A stretch of DNA of 64,000 nt, from NCBI GenBank assembly GCA_019415945.1, contig DXYF01000041.1, positions 4,349 through 68,348 on the forward strand, given 5' to 3'. Numbering within the stretch: position 1 is the first letter of the stretch; every line of letters starts with the position of its first letter. The notes under the pieces were generated by a model. That model was not told the origin of the DNA, searched no databases, and was given only the letters and a program-made list of their open reading frames with translations. Origin of the DNA: Clostridiales bacterium. Lineage in GTDB: Bacteria; Bacillota; Clostridia; Oscillospirales; Acutalibacteraceae. Of the stretch, positions 1-8,026 are shown piece by piece. Position numbers and translations under genes: made by a program.

Positions 1-529
1 AATGTCTGTCGTAAACATACTGCGGTTCTTCCTCAAGTACCTCGGAAATTCCGTCGGCAATCATGAGAGCCGTTCCGCTCGGTGCGTCAACCTTGAGATT
101 GTGGTGCTTTTCAATAATCTCAATGTCAAATCCGCCGCCGAGAACCTTGGCCGCCTCTTTTGAAAGCTCAATAATTAAGTTAATGCCGAGCGACATATTG
201 CCCGAATAAAACACTGCAATTTTTTCTGAAGCTGACTTGATTTTATAAACCTGCTCGGGTGAAAATCCTGTTGTACAGATTACACACGGAACTGAATATT
301 TTAAAGCGTAATCAAGCATACCGTCAAGTACAGCAGGATTGGAAAAATCTATTAAAACATCAGCTTTTTCGCTGATCTCATCAAAAGACTTGTAAACAGG
401 AAATGAGTATTCACTGTTTCCGAAAGCGTCCACTCCGAAAAGGACATTAGTTTGATTGTTCTGTAATACTGCGTCAGCCACAAAATGTCCCATTTTGCCG
501 TTGCAGCCGACAATTCCTATATTAACCAT
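1..529 (-). CDS. dapB: 4-hydroxy-tetrahydrodipicolinate reductase, partial (C-terminus off the left edge)
   Basis: DapB reduces the dapA product with NAD(P)H in the cytosolic diaminopimelate/lysine pathway. The minus-strand reading frame starts at ATG 529 and stays open to the edge, giving about 176 of the usual 245-270 residues. The N-terminus reads MVNIGIVGCNGKMGHFV, a Rossmann GxxGxMG nucleotide-binding motif. Near residues 150-165 it has EKHHNLKVDAPSGTAL, which is the family signature (catalytic His pair, Lys and DAPSGTA). It is the third gene of an asd-dapA-dapB run; 63 bases containing a hairpin separate it from dapA. The end of the gene lies outside the window, so its integrity cannot be judged. 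Confidence 0.95.
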   Translation of the reverse strand, partial: MVNIGIVGCNGKMGHFVADAVLQNNQTNVLFGVDAFGNSEYSFPVYKSFDEISEKADVLIDFSNPAVLDGMLDYALKYSVPCVICTTGFSPEQVYKIKSASEKIAVFYSGNMSLGINLIIELSKEAAKVLGGGFDIEIIEKHHNLKVDAPSGTALMIADGISEVLEEEPQYVYDRH

Positions 530-554
530 TTTAAAATTCCCCTTTAAGTAAAGC

Positions 555-580
555 AATACCGCACAAATGCGTGCGGTATT
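555..580 (-). other. Intercistronic hairpin between dapA and dapB
   Basis: AATACCGCAC and GTGCGGTATT form a perfect 10-bp stem with a 6-base loop. No T-run follows on the minus strand, so a full intrinsic terminator is unlikely. It may be a processing or mRNA-stability element that sets the dapA:dapB ratio (inference). Confidence 0.5.
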
Positions 581-592
581 TAAGCTGTCTGA

Positions 593-1495
593 TTATTTAT
601 TATACTTGTCAAGTAAATCGTACTTTGAAAGGCAGTCCTTGAGATCATGATAACCCGATACACTCATAGGAACAAGAGGCAGTCTGCATTCGCCTGCTTC
701 ATATCCGTAAAGATTCATAGCCGTTTTTATCGGAATCGGGTTAACATCGCTGAACAAAATATTCATAAGCTCAAGATAATGGAAATTGAGTTTTTGTGCC
801 TCTGCAAAGTTGTTTTCAAGACAGAACTGACAAATCTTGTGCATTTCGGCAGGACAGATGTTGGCAAACACGGAAATAACGCCAAGTGCACCGAGTGACA
901 TAAACGGCACGGTCTGGTCGTCGTTGCCGGAGTAAATATCAAGATTATCTCCGCAAAGCGAGCGAATGAGAGCAACCTGCGAAATGTTTCCGCTTGCCTC
1001 CTTGGTAGCAACGATATTTTCGTGCTTACAAAGCTCAACATAAGTCTTTGGCTGAATATTGCATCCCGTTCTTGACGGAACATTATAAACAATAACAGGC
1101 AAATCAACAGCGTCTGCGATTACATTAAAATGCTTTACAAGTCCTGCCTGAGAAGTCTTGTTGTAGTAAGGAGTAACGCACAAAAGAGCGTCCGCACCTG
1201 TTTTTTGAGCAGCCTTTGAGAGCATAACTGCAGTCGATGTATCATTGCTGCCTGTTCCTGCGATAACAGGAATTCTTCCGTTTATTTTTTCCGCTACAAA
1301 AGACAAAACTTCGCAATGTTCCTTTTCGGAAAGTGTAGCAGCTTCGCCTGTTGTACCGCAAGCAATAATTGCGTCTGTTCCGTTTTGAACATGAAATTCA
1401 AGAAGCTGTCCCAAAACATCATAGTTCACACTTCCGTCCGACTTCATGGGCGTTATTATAGCAACGCCTGAACCTGTGAAAATATGGTTAGCCAT
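593..1495 (-). CDS. dapA: 4-hydroxy-tetrahydrodipicolinate synthase
   Basis: DapA condenses pyruvate with aspartate semialdehyde, the first committed step to diaminopimelate and lysine. The 300-residue length is normal for this class I aldolase. Visible motifs are GTTGE (47-51), the YYN segment (110-112), VYNVPSRTG with catalytic Tyr137, and KEASGN with the Schiff-base Lys165. The start ATG at 1495 has the strong ribosome site GGAGGTAA just upstream. It lies 15 bases after asd and before dapB on the same strand, so the three are probably one transcript. No anomaly seen. Confidence 0.97.
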   Translation of the reverse strand: MANHIFTGSGVAIITPMKSDGSVNYDVLGQLLEFHVQNGTDAIIACGTTGEAATLSEKEHCEVLSFVAEKINGRIPVIAGTGSNDTSTAVMLSKAAQKTGADALLCVTPYYNKTSQAGLVKHFNVIADAVDLPVIVYNVPSRTGCNIQPKTYVELCKHENIVATKEASGNISQVALIRSLCGDNLDIYSGNDDQTVPFMSLGALGVISVFANICPAEMHKICQFCLENNFAEAQKLNFHYLELMNILFSDVNPIPIKTAMNLYGYEAGECRLPLVPMSVSGYHDLKDCLSKYDLLDKYNK

Positions 1496-1510
1496 AATTT
1501 ACCTCCGTAA

Positions 1511-2596
1511 TTAATCCATATATCCCTCAGCACACAAGAGCTCTGCGAGTAAAACCGCACCGCCTGCTGCACCTCTTAATGTGTTGTGTGACATACATAC
1601 AAATTTATAATCGTACTGAGTATCTTCTCTGAGTCTGCCGACTGATATTGCCATTCCGTTTTCAAGATTTCTCTCCGACTTTATCTGCGGACGGTCGGGC
1701 TCTGTAAAGTAATGCAAAAACTGCTTGGGTGCACTCGGAAGCTCAAGTTCCTGAGCTCTGCCCTTGTAATTTTCCCAAACCTTAATAATCTCATCTACAG
1801 AGGGCTTTTTTACGCCGTTTTTAAACGACATAAACACTGCTGCTGTGTGTCCGTCGGAAACGGGAACGCGAAGACACTGAGAAGTAATTGAAATATCATC
1901 TGTGTTTGCAATCTTGTCACCCTCAATGTGACCCCAGATTTTGAGAGGCTCTTTTTCTGATTTTTCTTCCTCTCCTCCGATATAGGGAATGAGGTTGTCA
2001 ACCATTTCAGGCCAAGTTTTAAATGTTTTGCCCGCACCGGAAATTGCCTGGTAAGTACAAGCAAGAACCTTGTCAACACCAAGTTCCTTTAAAGGGTGAA
2101 TTGCGGGCACATAGCTCTGTAACGAGCAGTTTGATTTAACCGCAACAAAACCTCTTTTTGTTCCGAGTCTTTTTCTCTGAGCTTCGATAATTTTTATGTG
2201 ATCTGCATTAATCTCAGGAATTACCATAGGTACATCTTCCGTAAAACGGTGAGCAGAGTTATTTGAAACGATCGGACATTCAGCCTTTGCGTACTTTTCC
2301 TCAAGAGCTTTAATCTCGTCCTTTTTCATATTTACGGCACAAAAACAAAAGTCAACCTTTGACGCAACTTCTTCAACATTATCTGCGTCCATAATGACCA
2401 TATCTTTGTATTTTTCGGGAAGCTCCTGCGTCATATGCCATCTGCCCTCTACGGTTTCGCCGTATTTCTTGCCGGCACTTCTTGCACTTGCTGCAAGTGC
2501 AGTTACCTCAAACCACGGATGATTTTCAAGCAGGAGTGCAAAACGCTGACCGACCATACCTGTAGCTCCGATAATACCAACTTTGTACTTTTTCAC
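1511..2596 (-). CDS. asd: Aspartate-semialdehyde dehydrogenase
   Basis: Asd reduces aspartyl phosphate to aspartate semialdehyde, the branch point to lysine, threonine and methionine. The product has 361 residues, with the NADP-binding GATGMVGQRF at 10-19 and the catalytic cysteine in SNCSLQ (Cys157). Length and N-terminus resemble the archaeal/fungal-type subfamily rather than the shorter enzyme of many enteric bacteria. The start is GTG at 2596, supported by GGAGG seven bases upstream; no nearby ATG is better placed. It is first in the asd-dapA-dapB run and diverges from queA. The leader is only about 90 bases and shows no lysine riboswitch. Confidence 0.95.
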   Translation of the reverse strand: MKKYKVGIIGATGMVGQRFALLLENHPWFEVTALAASARSAGKKYGETVEGRWHMTQELPEKYKDMVIMDADNVEEVASKVDFCFCAVNMKKDEIKALEEKYAKAECPIVSNNSAHRFTEDVPMVIPEINADHIKIIEAQRKRLGTKRGFVAVKSNCSLQSYVPAIHPLKELGVDKVLACTYQAISGAGKTFKTWPEMVDNLIPYIGGEEEKSEKEPLKIWGHIEGDKIANTDDISITSQCLRVPVSDGHTAAVFMSFKNGVKKPSVDEIIKVWENYKGRAQELELPSAPKQFLHYFTEPDRPQIKSERNLENGMAISVGRLREDTQYDYKFVCMSHNTLRGAAGGAVLLAELLCAEGYMD

Positions 2597-2743
2597 AATA
2601 ATTCCTCCGAATTAAACAAATTTTCAAAAAGCAGTTGCCTTATTCGATTAAATATTATATTATAGAAACAGCGTGCAAACGCCGTAACAAACGAACAGCC
2701 CACCACCCATTATTAAATTATAATATACCATTTTACACAGGTG

Positions 2744-2773
2744 TTGTCAATTATTTTACATATATGTTTTAAT
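2744..2773 (+). promoter_or_regulatory. Possible sigma-A promoter for queA-tgt
   Basis: TTGTCA (2744-2749) and TTTAAT (2768-2773) are separated by 18 bases and lie 25 bases before the queA start. The match is moderate only. Confidence 0.4.
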
Positions 2774-2797
2774 AATTTTTGAATAAGCGAGGACATA

Positions 2798-3823
2798 ATG
2801 AAAACAAGTGACTTTTACTATGAATTACCCAAGGAGCTTATTGCTCAAACTCCTGCCGAGCCGAGGGACAGCTCAAGACTTCTTGTTTTGGACAAGGAAA
2901 ACGGTCAAATTGAGCATAAGCATTTTTACGATATTATTGATTATTTAAACCCCGGAGATTTGCTTGTATGCAACGATTCAAGAGTGCTTCCTGCAAGAAT
3001 ATTCGGAATCAAGGACAATACGGGTGCAAGAGTAGAATTTCTGCTCTTAAAGCAAGTCGGAACAAACAGATGGGAAACGCTTTGCAAACCCGGCAAAAAA
3101 GCCCGTGAGGGTGCAAAATTTTCATTCGGCGGCGGAATACTTCGTGCAAGCATCGCACAGGTAAAAGACGACGGCAACAGAGTTGTTGAATTTGAATGTG
3201 AAGAAAACTTCTTTACCACCCTCGACAAAATCGGTCAGATGCCTCTGCCCCCTTACATTACCGAGGAACTTAAGGACAAGGAAAGATATCAGACCGTTTA
3301 CAGCCATGAGTTGGGTTCTGCCGCCGCACCGACGGCAGGTCTGCATTTTACAAACGAACTTATGGAAAAAATCAAAAGCAAAGGCGTAGGCATTGCGTAT
3401 GTAACTCTGCATGTAGGGCTCGGAACATTTCGTCCCGTAAAGGTTGACGATGTAACAAAGCACAAAATGCACAGCGAGCACTATGAGATTTCAGAGGAAA
3501 GTGCAAGGCTTATCAACGAAGCAAAGAAAAACGGCAAAAGAGTCATCGCCGTGGGAACAACATCTTGCAGAACGCTTGAAAGTGTGGCAACCTTATACGG
3601 TGAAATAAAGCCGTGCGACGGATTTACCGATATTTTCATTTACCCAGGATATAAATTCAAGGTGCTTGACGGTCTTATTACAAACTTCCACCTGCCTGAA
3701 AGCACGCTTATTATGCTTGTATCCGCCTTTGCTGGCTATGACAATATTATGAACACATACAAAACCGCCGTTAATGAAAAATACAGATTTTTCTCGTTCG
3801 GCGACGCAATGTTTATTTATTAG
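2798..3823 (+). CDS. queA: S-adenosylmethionine:tRNA ribosyltransferase-isomerase
   Basis: QueA moves the ribosyl group of SAM onto preQ1 at position 34 of tRNAs and isomerises it, giving epoxyqueuosine. The 341-residue product begins MKTSDFYYELPKELIAQTPAEPRD, the conserved QueA N-terminus. It also contains LLVCNDSRVLPARIFG and, near residues 170-180, SAAAPTAGLHFT, both family signatures. It is followed after 8 bases by tgt, the enzyme that makes its substrate tRNA; queH at 52.1-52.8 kb would complete the last step. The ATG at 2798 follows a CGAGGA ribosome site. No truncation is seen. Confidence 0.97.
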   Translation: MKTSDFYYELPKELIAQTPAEPRDSSRLLVLDKENGQIEHKHFYDIIDYLNPGDLLVCNDSRVLPARIFGIKDNTGARVEFLLLKQVGTNRWETLCKPGKKAREGAKFSFGGGILRASIAQVKDDGNRVVEFECEENFFTTLDKIGQMPLPPYITEELKDKERYQTVYSHELGSAAAPTAGLHFTNELMEKIKSKGVGIAYVTLHVGLGTFRPVKVDDVTKHKMHSEHYEISEESARLINEAKKNGKRVIAVGTTSCRTLESVATLYGEIKPCDGFTDIFIYPGYKFKVLDGLITNFHLPESTLIMLVSAFAGYDNIMNTYKTAVNEKYRFFSFGDAMFIY

Positions 3824-3831
3824 GAGGGCAT

Positions 3832-4962
3832 ATGTATAAGCTTATAAAAAAAGAGGGCAATGCACGCAGAGGTGAATTTAAAACCGTACACGGAACAGTC
3901 CAAACTCCTGCCTTTATGAATGTTGCGACCTGCGGTGCAATTAAAGGTGGTGTATCGGCACTTGATTTAAAGGAAATTAAGTGTCAGGTTCAGCTTTGCA
4001 ACACTTATCATCTGCATTTACGACCGGGCGACGACAAAGTAAAACAGCTCGGGGGGCTTCATAAGTTTACCCGTTGGGACGGCCCTATTCTTACCGACAG
4101 CGGCGGATTTCAGGTGTTTTCACTTGCAAAGCTTCGCAACATTAAGGAAGAAGGCGTTTATTTTAACTCTCATATTGACGGCAGAAAAATATTTATGGGA
4201 CCCGAAGAGAGTATGAGAATACAGTCAAACCTCGGCTCAACTATTGCTATGGCATTTGATGAATGTGTTGAGAACCCCTCTCCTTTCGACTACACTAAAA
4301 ACAGCGTCCAAAGAACAACGAGATGGCTTAAAAGATGCATTGCCGAAATGGGCAGACTGAACGAACTTGATTCTACAATAAACAAACAGCAAATGCTGTT
4401 TGCGATAAATCAGGGCGGTGTTTTTAAGGATTTAAGAGCAGAGCATATGAAAGAAATTGCACAGCTTAATCTTGACGGCTATGCAATAGGAGGACTTGCC
4501 GTGGGCGAACCTGCCGAAGTAATGTATGAGATAATCGAAACGGTTGAACCGTTTGCCCCAAAAGAAAAAATCAGATACCTTATGGGAGTAGGCACGCCTG
4601 TAAATATTCTGGAAAGCGTAGCAAGAGGCGTTGACCTGTTTGACTGCGTAATGCCGAGCAGAAATGCAAGGCACGGTCAGGTATTTACCTGGGAAGGTGT
4701 TCGCAACCTTAACAACGCAAAGTACGAACTTGATCAAAACCCGATTGACACCGAGTGCGACTGCCCTGTTTGCAGGAATTTTTCAAGAGCGTATATAAGA
4801 CATCTGTTAAAAAGCGGAGAAATGCTCGGTATGCGGCTTGCGGTGCTTCATAATCTTTATTTTTACAATAATCTTACCGAAGTTATAAGGCAAAATCTTG
4901 ACAACGGAACTTTTACCGAGTTTTACGATAAGTACAAAAAAATTCTCGGTGTTAGAATTTAA
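3832..4962 (+). CDS. tgt: Queuine/preQ1 tRNA-guanine transglycosylase
   Basis: Tgt exchanges guanine 34 of GUN-anticodon tRNAs for preQ1 (bacterial type) or queuine. The 376-residue product has DSGGFQVF (Asp89 being the general acid/base in the family), the nucleophile in FDCVMPSRNARHG (Asp271), and the zinc site Cys309, Cys311, Cys314 and His340. AGGAGGGCAT precedes the ATG. It sits 8 bases after queA in the classic queA-tgt-yajC order. Substrate preference between preQ1 and salvaged queuine cannot be told from these motifs alone. Confidence 0.97.
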   Translation: MYKLIKKEGNARRGEFKTVHGTVQTPAFMNVATCGAIKGGVSALDLKEIKCQVQLCNTYHLHLRPGDDKVKQLGGLHKFTRWDGPILTDSGGFQVFSLAKLRNIKEEGVYFNSHIDGRKIFMGPEESMRIQSNLGSTIAMAFDECVENPSPFDYTKNSVQRTTRWLKRCIAEMGRLNELDSTINKQQMLFAINQGGVFKDLRAEHMKEIAQLNLDGYAIGGLAVGEPAEVMYEIIETVEPFAPKEKIRYLMGVGTPVNILESVARGVDLFDCVMPSRNARHGQVFTWEGVRNLNNAKYELDQNPIDTECDCPVCRNFSRAYIRHLLKSGEMLGMRLAVLHNLYFYNNLTEVIRQNLDNGTFTEFYDKYKKILGVRI

Positions 4963-4985
4963 TTTTAAAAAATCTTTAAAAAAAC

Positions 4986-5014
4986 TTGAAACACCGTCAC
5001 AAAACTGATATAAT
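4986..5014 (+). promoter_or_regulatory. Sigma-A promoter of yajC
   Basis: TTGAAA (4986-4991), a 17-base spacer and TATAAT (5009-5014). It sits 30 bases before the yajC start, so yajC can be expressed apart from queA-tgt. Confidence 0.8.
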
Positions 5015-5043
5015 CAATACATTGTATGAAAGGAATGAATGTT

Positions 5044-5454
5044 ATGACAAACTTTTTACCCATTCTTGCCGATGAGGCGTCAAACGGATCATTTATGAAT
5101 ATCGGTATCATAGTTTTTTATGTTGCAATTTTTGCCGCTCTTTACTTTTTCTTGATTAGACCGAATTCAAAAAAGAAAAAAGAAGAAGCTCAGATGAGAA
5201 ACTCGCTTGAGATAGGCGATGAAATCACAACTATAGGCGGTATTATGGGCAGAGTCGTTGCAATAAAGGATGACGAGGACGCTATTATCATTGAAACCGG
5301 TTCTGACAGAGTTAAGATGAAATTTAAAAAATGGTGTATTTCTACAGTTGATACAGCAAAGGATATTCCTGCTGAAAAGGCACCCGAAAAAAAGAGCTTT
5401 TTCGGCAAAAAGAAATCCGATGATGTAGAGCCGAAAACAGAAACAAAGGAATAA
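5044..5454 (+). CDS. yajC: Preprotein translocase subunit YajC
   Basis: YajC is a small accessory subunit of the SecDF-YajC membrane complex that assists Sec-dependent secretion. From ATG 5044 the product has 136 residues. It has a single hydrophobic segment (about 13-34, containing IIVFYVAIFAALYFFLI), followed by the typical RPNSKKKKEE and a compact soluble domain with GDEITTIGGIMGRV. In-frame ATGs at 5026 and 5035 exist, but GAAAGGA (5028-5034) is spaced 9 bases from 5044, which decides the start. The C-terminus is a charged Lys/Glu tail. A strong terminator follows at 5484. Confidence 0.93.
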   Translation: MTNFLPILADEASNGSFMNIGIIVFYVAIFAALYFFLIRPNSKKKKEEAQMRNSLEIGDEITTIGGIMGRVVAIKDDEDAIIIETGSDRVKMKFKKWCISTVDTAKDIPAEKAPEKKSFFGKKKSDDVEPKTETKE

Positions 5455-5483
5455 TTAAAATAAATATTGAATTAAATTCTTCT

Positions 5484-5527
5484 CCCCCGAATATAATTAA
5501 ACAGATTATATTCGGGGGTGTTTTTTT
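5484..5527 (+). terminator. Intrinsic terminator after yajC, overlapping the next gene's start
   Basis: CCCCCGAATATAAT (5484-5497) pairs perfectly with ATTATATTCGGGGG (5505-5518) around a 7-base loop. TG and seven T follow. The G-run is also the only ribosome site for the TTG-started gene at 5526. Confidence 0.9.
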
Positions 5528-5918
5528 GTCAGACAAAAGGCTGTTAGTAAAAGCAGTTGTTTTCGGCAGCGTCTGCGGACTTCTTGTTACGGTGATACTG
5601 CTTTGTATTTTTTCTGCTGTCATCATGACAAGCGGGCTTTTGCCCTCTGAAATCACCAATTACATCACTGTAGGCATTGTTTCACTCGGAGCGTTGGCAG
5701 GCGGAGTTATAACAAGCAGGATTACAAAATCAGCAGGACTTATTGTAGGTTTGATTACAGGCTTTTTTATATTTATGCTGATAACTGTTATCGGCGTAAT
5801 AAAAAGCGATGATTCTTTCACCGTTTTAACGCTCATAAGGCTTATATCACTGATAATTGCAGGCGGAATAGGCGGCATTTTGGGATTAAGAAAAAAAGAA
5901 AGAATACATATAAAATGA
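5526..5918 (+). CDS. TIGR04086-like small membrane protein
   Basis: This 130-residue protein is almost entirely hydrophobic, with four probable membrane helices (about 9-33, 43-62, 66-87 and 96-118) and short charged ends. Size, topology and the place just after yajC match the TIGR04086 family of Firmicutes, whose function I do not know. The apparent start is TTG at 5526 with GGGGGTG 5 bases upstream, but those bases form the 3' arm of the yajC terminator. There is no in-frame ATG before about codon 34, which would remove the first helix. Expression therefore appears to need readthrough or another start. Confidence 0.7.
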   Translation: MSDKRLLVKAVVFGSVCGLLVTVILLCIFSAVIMTSGLLPSEITNYITVGIVSLGALAGGVITSRITKSAGLIVGLITGFFIFMLITVIGVIKSDDSFTVLTLIRLISLIIAGGIGGILGLRKKERIHIK

Positions 5919-5940
5919 TTTTTATACAGTATTTACTGCA

Positions 5941-5970
5941 AAAAGGCTCGGAAATTTCCGGGCTTTTTTT
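5941..5970 (+). terminator. Intrinsic terminator after the TIGR04086-like gene
   Basis: GGCTCGG and CCGGGC form a G/C-rich stem around AAATTT, followed by a T7 run (5964-5970). Confidence 0.75.
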
Positions 5971-6032
5971 CTGCCCGAATTGATTATAAATTTGAGGTAT
6001 TTTATTAAATTGTGCTGTACGGTATGTTTTTC

Positions 6033-6061
6033 TTGAATTATATTGTCTTATATGTTAAAAT
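6033..6061 (+). promoter_or_regulatory. Sigma-A promoter of the CPBP-tadA pair
   Basis: TTGAAT (6033-6038), a 17-base spacer and TAAAAT (6056-6061), 24 bases before ATG 6085. Confidence 0.6.
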
Positions 6062-6084
6062 GAACTGAATGGAAGTGATATATT

Positions 6085-7107
6085 ATGATACAAAATTTTA
6101 TTCCTGTTTTAAGCAGAGAGGAATATATAAAACGGTCTCAAAAAAGATTGATAAACAAAACCTCCAGCGGTCTCGGATTTTTGATTTTCGCCTATTATGG
6201 AATTCTGGCTGTATCAAGTGTAGTCTTAGTCGTATTTATGGAAATTATGCAGATAGGCACAATCGACCTTGTGCCGCTGCTGTATATTAATACTTTTATC
6301 GCTGTTTTATCGGGATTTATACCTGCTCTTTTTTACTTCTTGCTTGCAAAACGGACAATTTCCGATACAGTCGATACTAAATACACTCCGATACAGAAAA
6401 TATTGGCAATCACATTTTTAGGACTTGCTGTAGCTATGATAGCAAACATAGCTACAAATATTATAATTTCAAATTTTGAATTTTGGGGCATAAAAAACAA
6501 TGTAGATTCCTCACTGGATGTTTCTACGCTTGAACAGGCGGTGCTGATGGTTGTTTCTACCGCAATCGTTCCTGCTTTTATTGAGGAATTTGTTTTCAGA
6601 GGAATACTTGTCGGTGTGCTGAGAAAATACGGTGACGCGTTTGCAATAATCACATCAGCGATTATGTTCGGATTAATGCACAGAAATATTACGCAAATTC
6701 CGTTTGCGTTCATACTCGGCTTGCTTATGGCATTTGTTTACTGCAAAACAAACTCTCTTATCCCATGTATTTTTATACATTTTTTCAACAACTTTTACGC
6801 TGTTATATCTCAGATAGTTTACTCCTCAAATATATTGTCCGAAAGAATCTATTCCGTCGTTTTTGCAATTGTATGTTTCGTATTCTTTTTGATAGGATTT
6901 ATTTCTTTTATGTATCTTATAAAAAAGGACAAAAACTTCTTTAAAATTTCCGACTCTTCCTCTTTGCTGAGCAGCGACGGAATTTATGTGTCGCTCACCT
7001 TAAAAGAAAAATTGAAAGAATTTTTTGGAAATGTGGGCATATTATTTGCAGTAATTATTTTGATATTGGAAACTATATTTAATACGGGAATTACATGGAT
7101 AAAGTAA
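6085..7107 (+). CDS. CPBP family intramembrane glutamic endopeptidase
   Basis: This 340-residue polytopic membrane protein carries the CPBP (Abi/Rce1-like) motifs: EEFVFRG with Glu167-Glu168 and Arg172, FGLMH with His199, and HFFNNF with His232 and Asn235-Asn236. These are the metal-free glutamate protease residues of the family. About eight hydrophobic segments can be counted, at about 30-52, 62-88, 105-130, 152-175, 184-200, 205-222, 225-245 and 262-290, plus a last one near the C-terminus. Start ATG 6085 follows GGAAGTGAT. Its end overlaps tadA by 13 bases. Family roles range from bacteriocin immunity to membrane protein turnover; the substrate here is unknown. Confidence 0.85.
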   Translation: MIQNFIPVLSREEYIKRSQKRLINKTSSGLGFLIFAYYGILAVSSVVLVVFMEIMQIGTIDLVPLLYINTFIAVLSGFIPALFYFLLAKRTISDTVDTKYTPIQKILAITFLGLAVAMIANIATNIIISNFEFWGIKNNVDSSLDVSTLEQAVLMVVSTAIVPAFIEEFVFRGILVGVLRKYGDAFAIITSAIMFGLMHRNITQIPFAFILGLLMAFVYCKTNSLIPCIFIHFFNNFYAVISQIVYSSNILSERIYSVVFAIVCFVFFLIGFISFMYLIKKDKNFFKISDSSSLLSSDGIYVSLTLKEKLKEFFGNVGILFAVIILILETIFNTGITWIK

Positions 7108-7544
7108 ACGAATTTATGCTTGAGGCGTATAAAGCGGCACTTGAAGCATACAACGACGGAGAAGTGCCTGTCGGTGCTGTAATAGTACGAAATAATGAAA
7201 TTATATCAATAGGCAGAAACAGGCGTGAAAAAGAAAAAAACGCCTTGCTTCACGCAGAGATTGACGCAATAGATAAAGCATGCAAGGCTTTGGGCGGCTG
7301 GAGGCTTTGGAACTGCGAGCTATATGTAACTCTTGAGCCTTGCCCGATGTGTGCGGGGGCAATAATCAACGCCCACATACCCAAAGTATATTTCGGTGCC
7401 TATGACTTTAAAAACGGCTCATGCGGCACAATAACCAATCTGTTTGAAATGCCGTTCGGCTTTAAACCCGAATGTATGGGCGGAATTATGGCAGATGAAT
7501 GTACCGCACTCTTAAAAGACTTTTTTAAGAATTTAAGAAAATAA
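7095..7544 (+). CDS. tadA: tRNA adenosine(34) deaminase TadA
   Basis: TadA converts A34 of tRNA-Arg(ACG) to inosine. The 149-residue product has the zinc deaminase motifs HAEIDA (His53 ligand, Glu55 proton shuttle) and EPCPMCAGAI (Cys83, Cys86). The N-terminal half (MLEAYKAALEAYNDGEVPVGAVIV) is typical. The start ATG 7095 lies inside the last codons of the CPBP gene, so the pair is probably translationally coupled, though no functional link is known. A terminator follows at 7627. Confidence 0.95.
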   Translation: MDKVNEFMLEAYKAALEAYNDGEVPVGAVIVRNNEIISIGRNRREKEKNALLHAEIDAIDKACKALGGWRLWNCELYVTLEPCPMCAGAIINAHIPKVYFGAYDFKNGSCGTITNLFEMPFGFKPECMGGIMADECTALLKDFFKNLRK

Positions 7545-7626
7545 AAAAACGCTTGGAATAATGCTACGGGTGGATAAGGAAGTATAAAAACTTAATACAT
7601 TTGTGGCATCGCAAACATAGAAATTA

Positions 7627-7657
7627 AGATATCAATCGAATGATTGGTGTCTTTTTC
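7627..7657 (+). terminator. Intrinsic terminator after tadA
   Basis: AGATATCAATC and GATTGGTGTCT pair over 11 bp (two G-U) with a GAAT loop, followed by TTTTTCTT. Confidence 0.7.
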
Positions 7658-7810
7658 TTAGTCTAAAATCCGCACATTCGTATAAAAATTCTTTTACTGC
7701 AATGTAGTCGAGGAGTAAATATTATGTTATCTGTGACTTAATGATACATATTTTCAATTAAATTTCAAGCATTTCATAATCGCATTTTACATATGTTTTT
7801 CTCATTAAAC

Positions 7811-7896
7811 GCAAAAACAAGCGACAGCTTAATTGCTATCGCTTGTTCATTTAAACTATTCATTTTTCGGATTTACCCAAACTATTTACAAAGAGC
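7811..7896. repeat. Dispersed repeat family 2, copy A
   Basis: It matches 39474-39556 closely over about 80 bases. The two share a GCGACAG...CTRTCGCTTG hairpin, then GTTCAT, TAAACTATTC, TTTTCGGATTTA, AACTATT and the end ACAAAGAGCC. Flanking bases are unrelated. Read on the minus strand the element begins GGCTCTTTGT and ends in the hairpin. Confidence 0.75.
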
Positions 7897-8026
7897 CTGT
7901 TTTACTTGCAAGCCACTTGAAATTCAAGAATAATCTTAAATTTCAGCCTGCTATCATTTTGCTATCAAATAGTCTTTTGAAGCCTCGCAAACCCGCTTAA
8001 ATACTTGGTTTGTCAAGTTAATTGTA

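Larger units (their letters stand above)
7545..8026. other. Gene-poor stretch between the 3' ends of tadA and guaA
   Basis: No credible gene is seen in these 482 bases. They hold the tadA terminator and one copy of a dispersed repeat (7811-7896). There is also a well-formed ribosome site (GAGGAG, near 7711) followed by an ATG that runs only five codons before a stop, as if a gene start had been left behind. Near 7950-7970, TGCTATCATTTTGCTATCA holds two close direct repeats. The stretch directly abuts the 3' end of guaA, a known insertion point for genomic islands in other bacteria. A decayed insertion is possible but not shown. Confidence 0.5.

Noticed and set aside
2597..2797. Lysine riboswitch before asd
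   Set aside because: The leader is under 100 bases and lacks the multi-helix aptamer; only AT-rich promoter-like DNA is seen.
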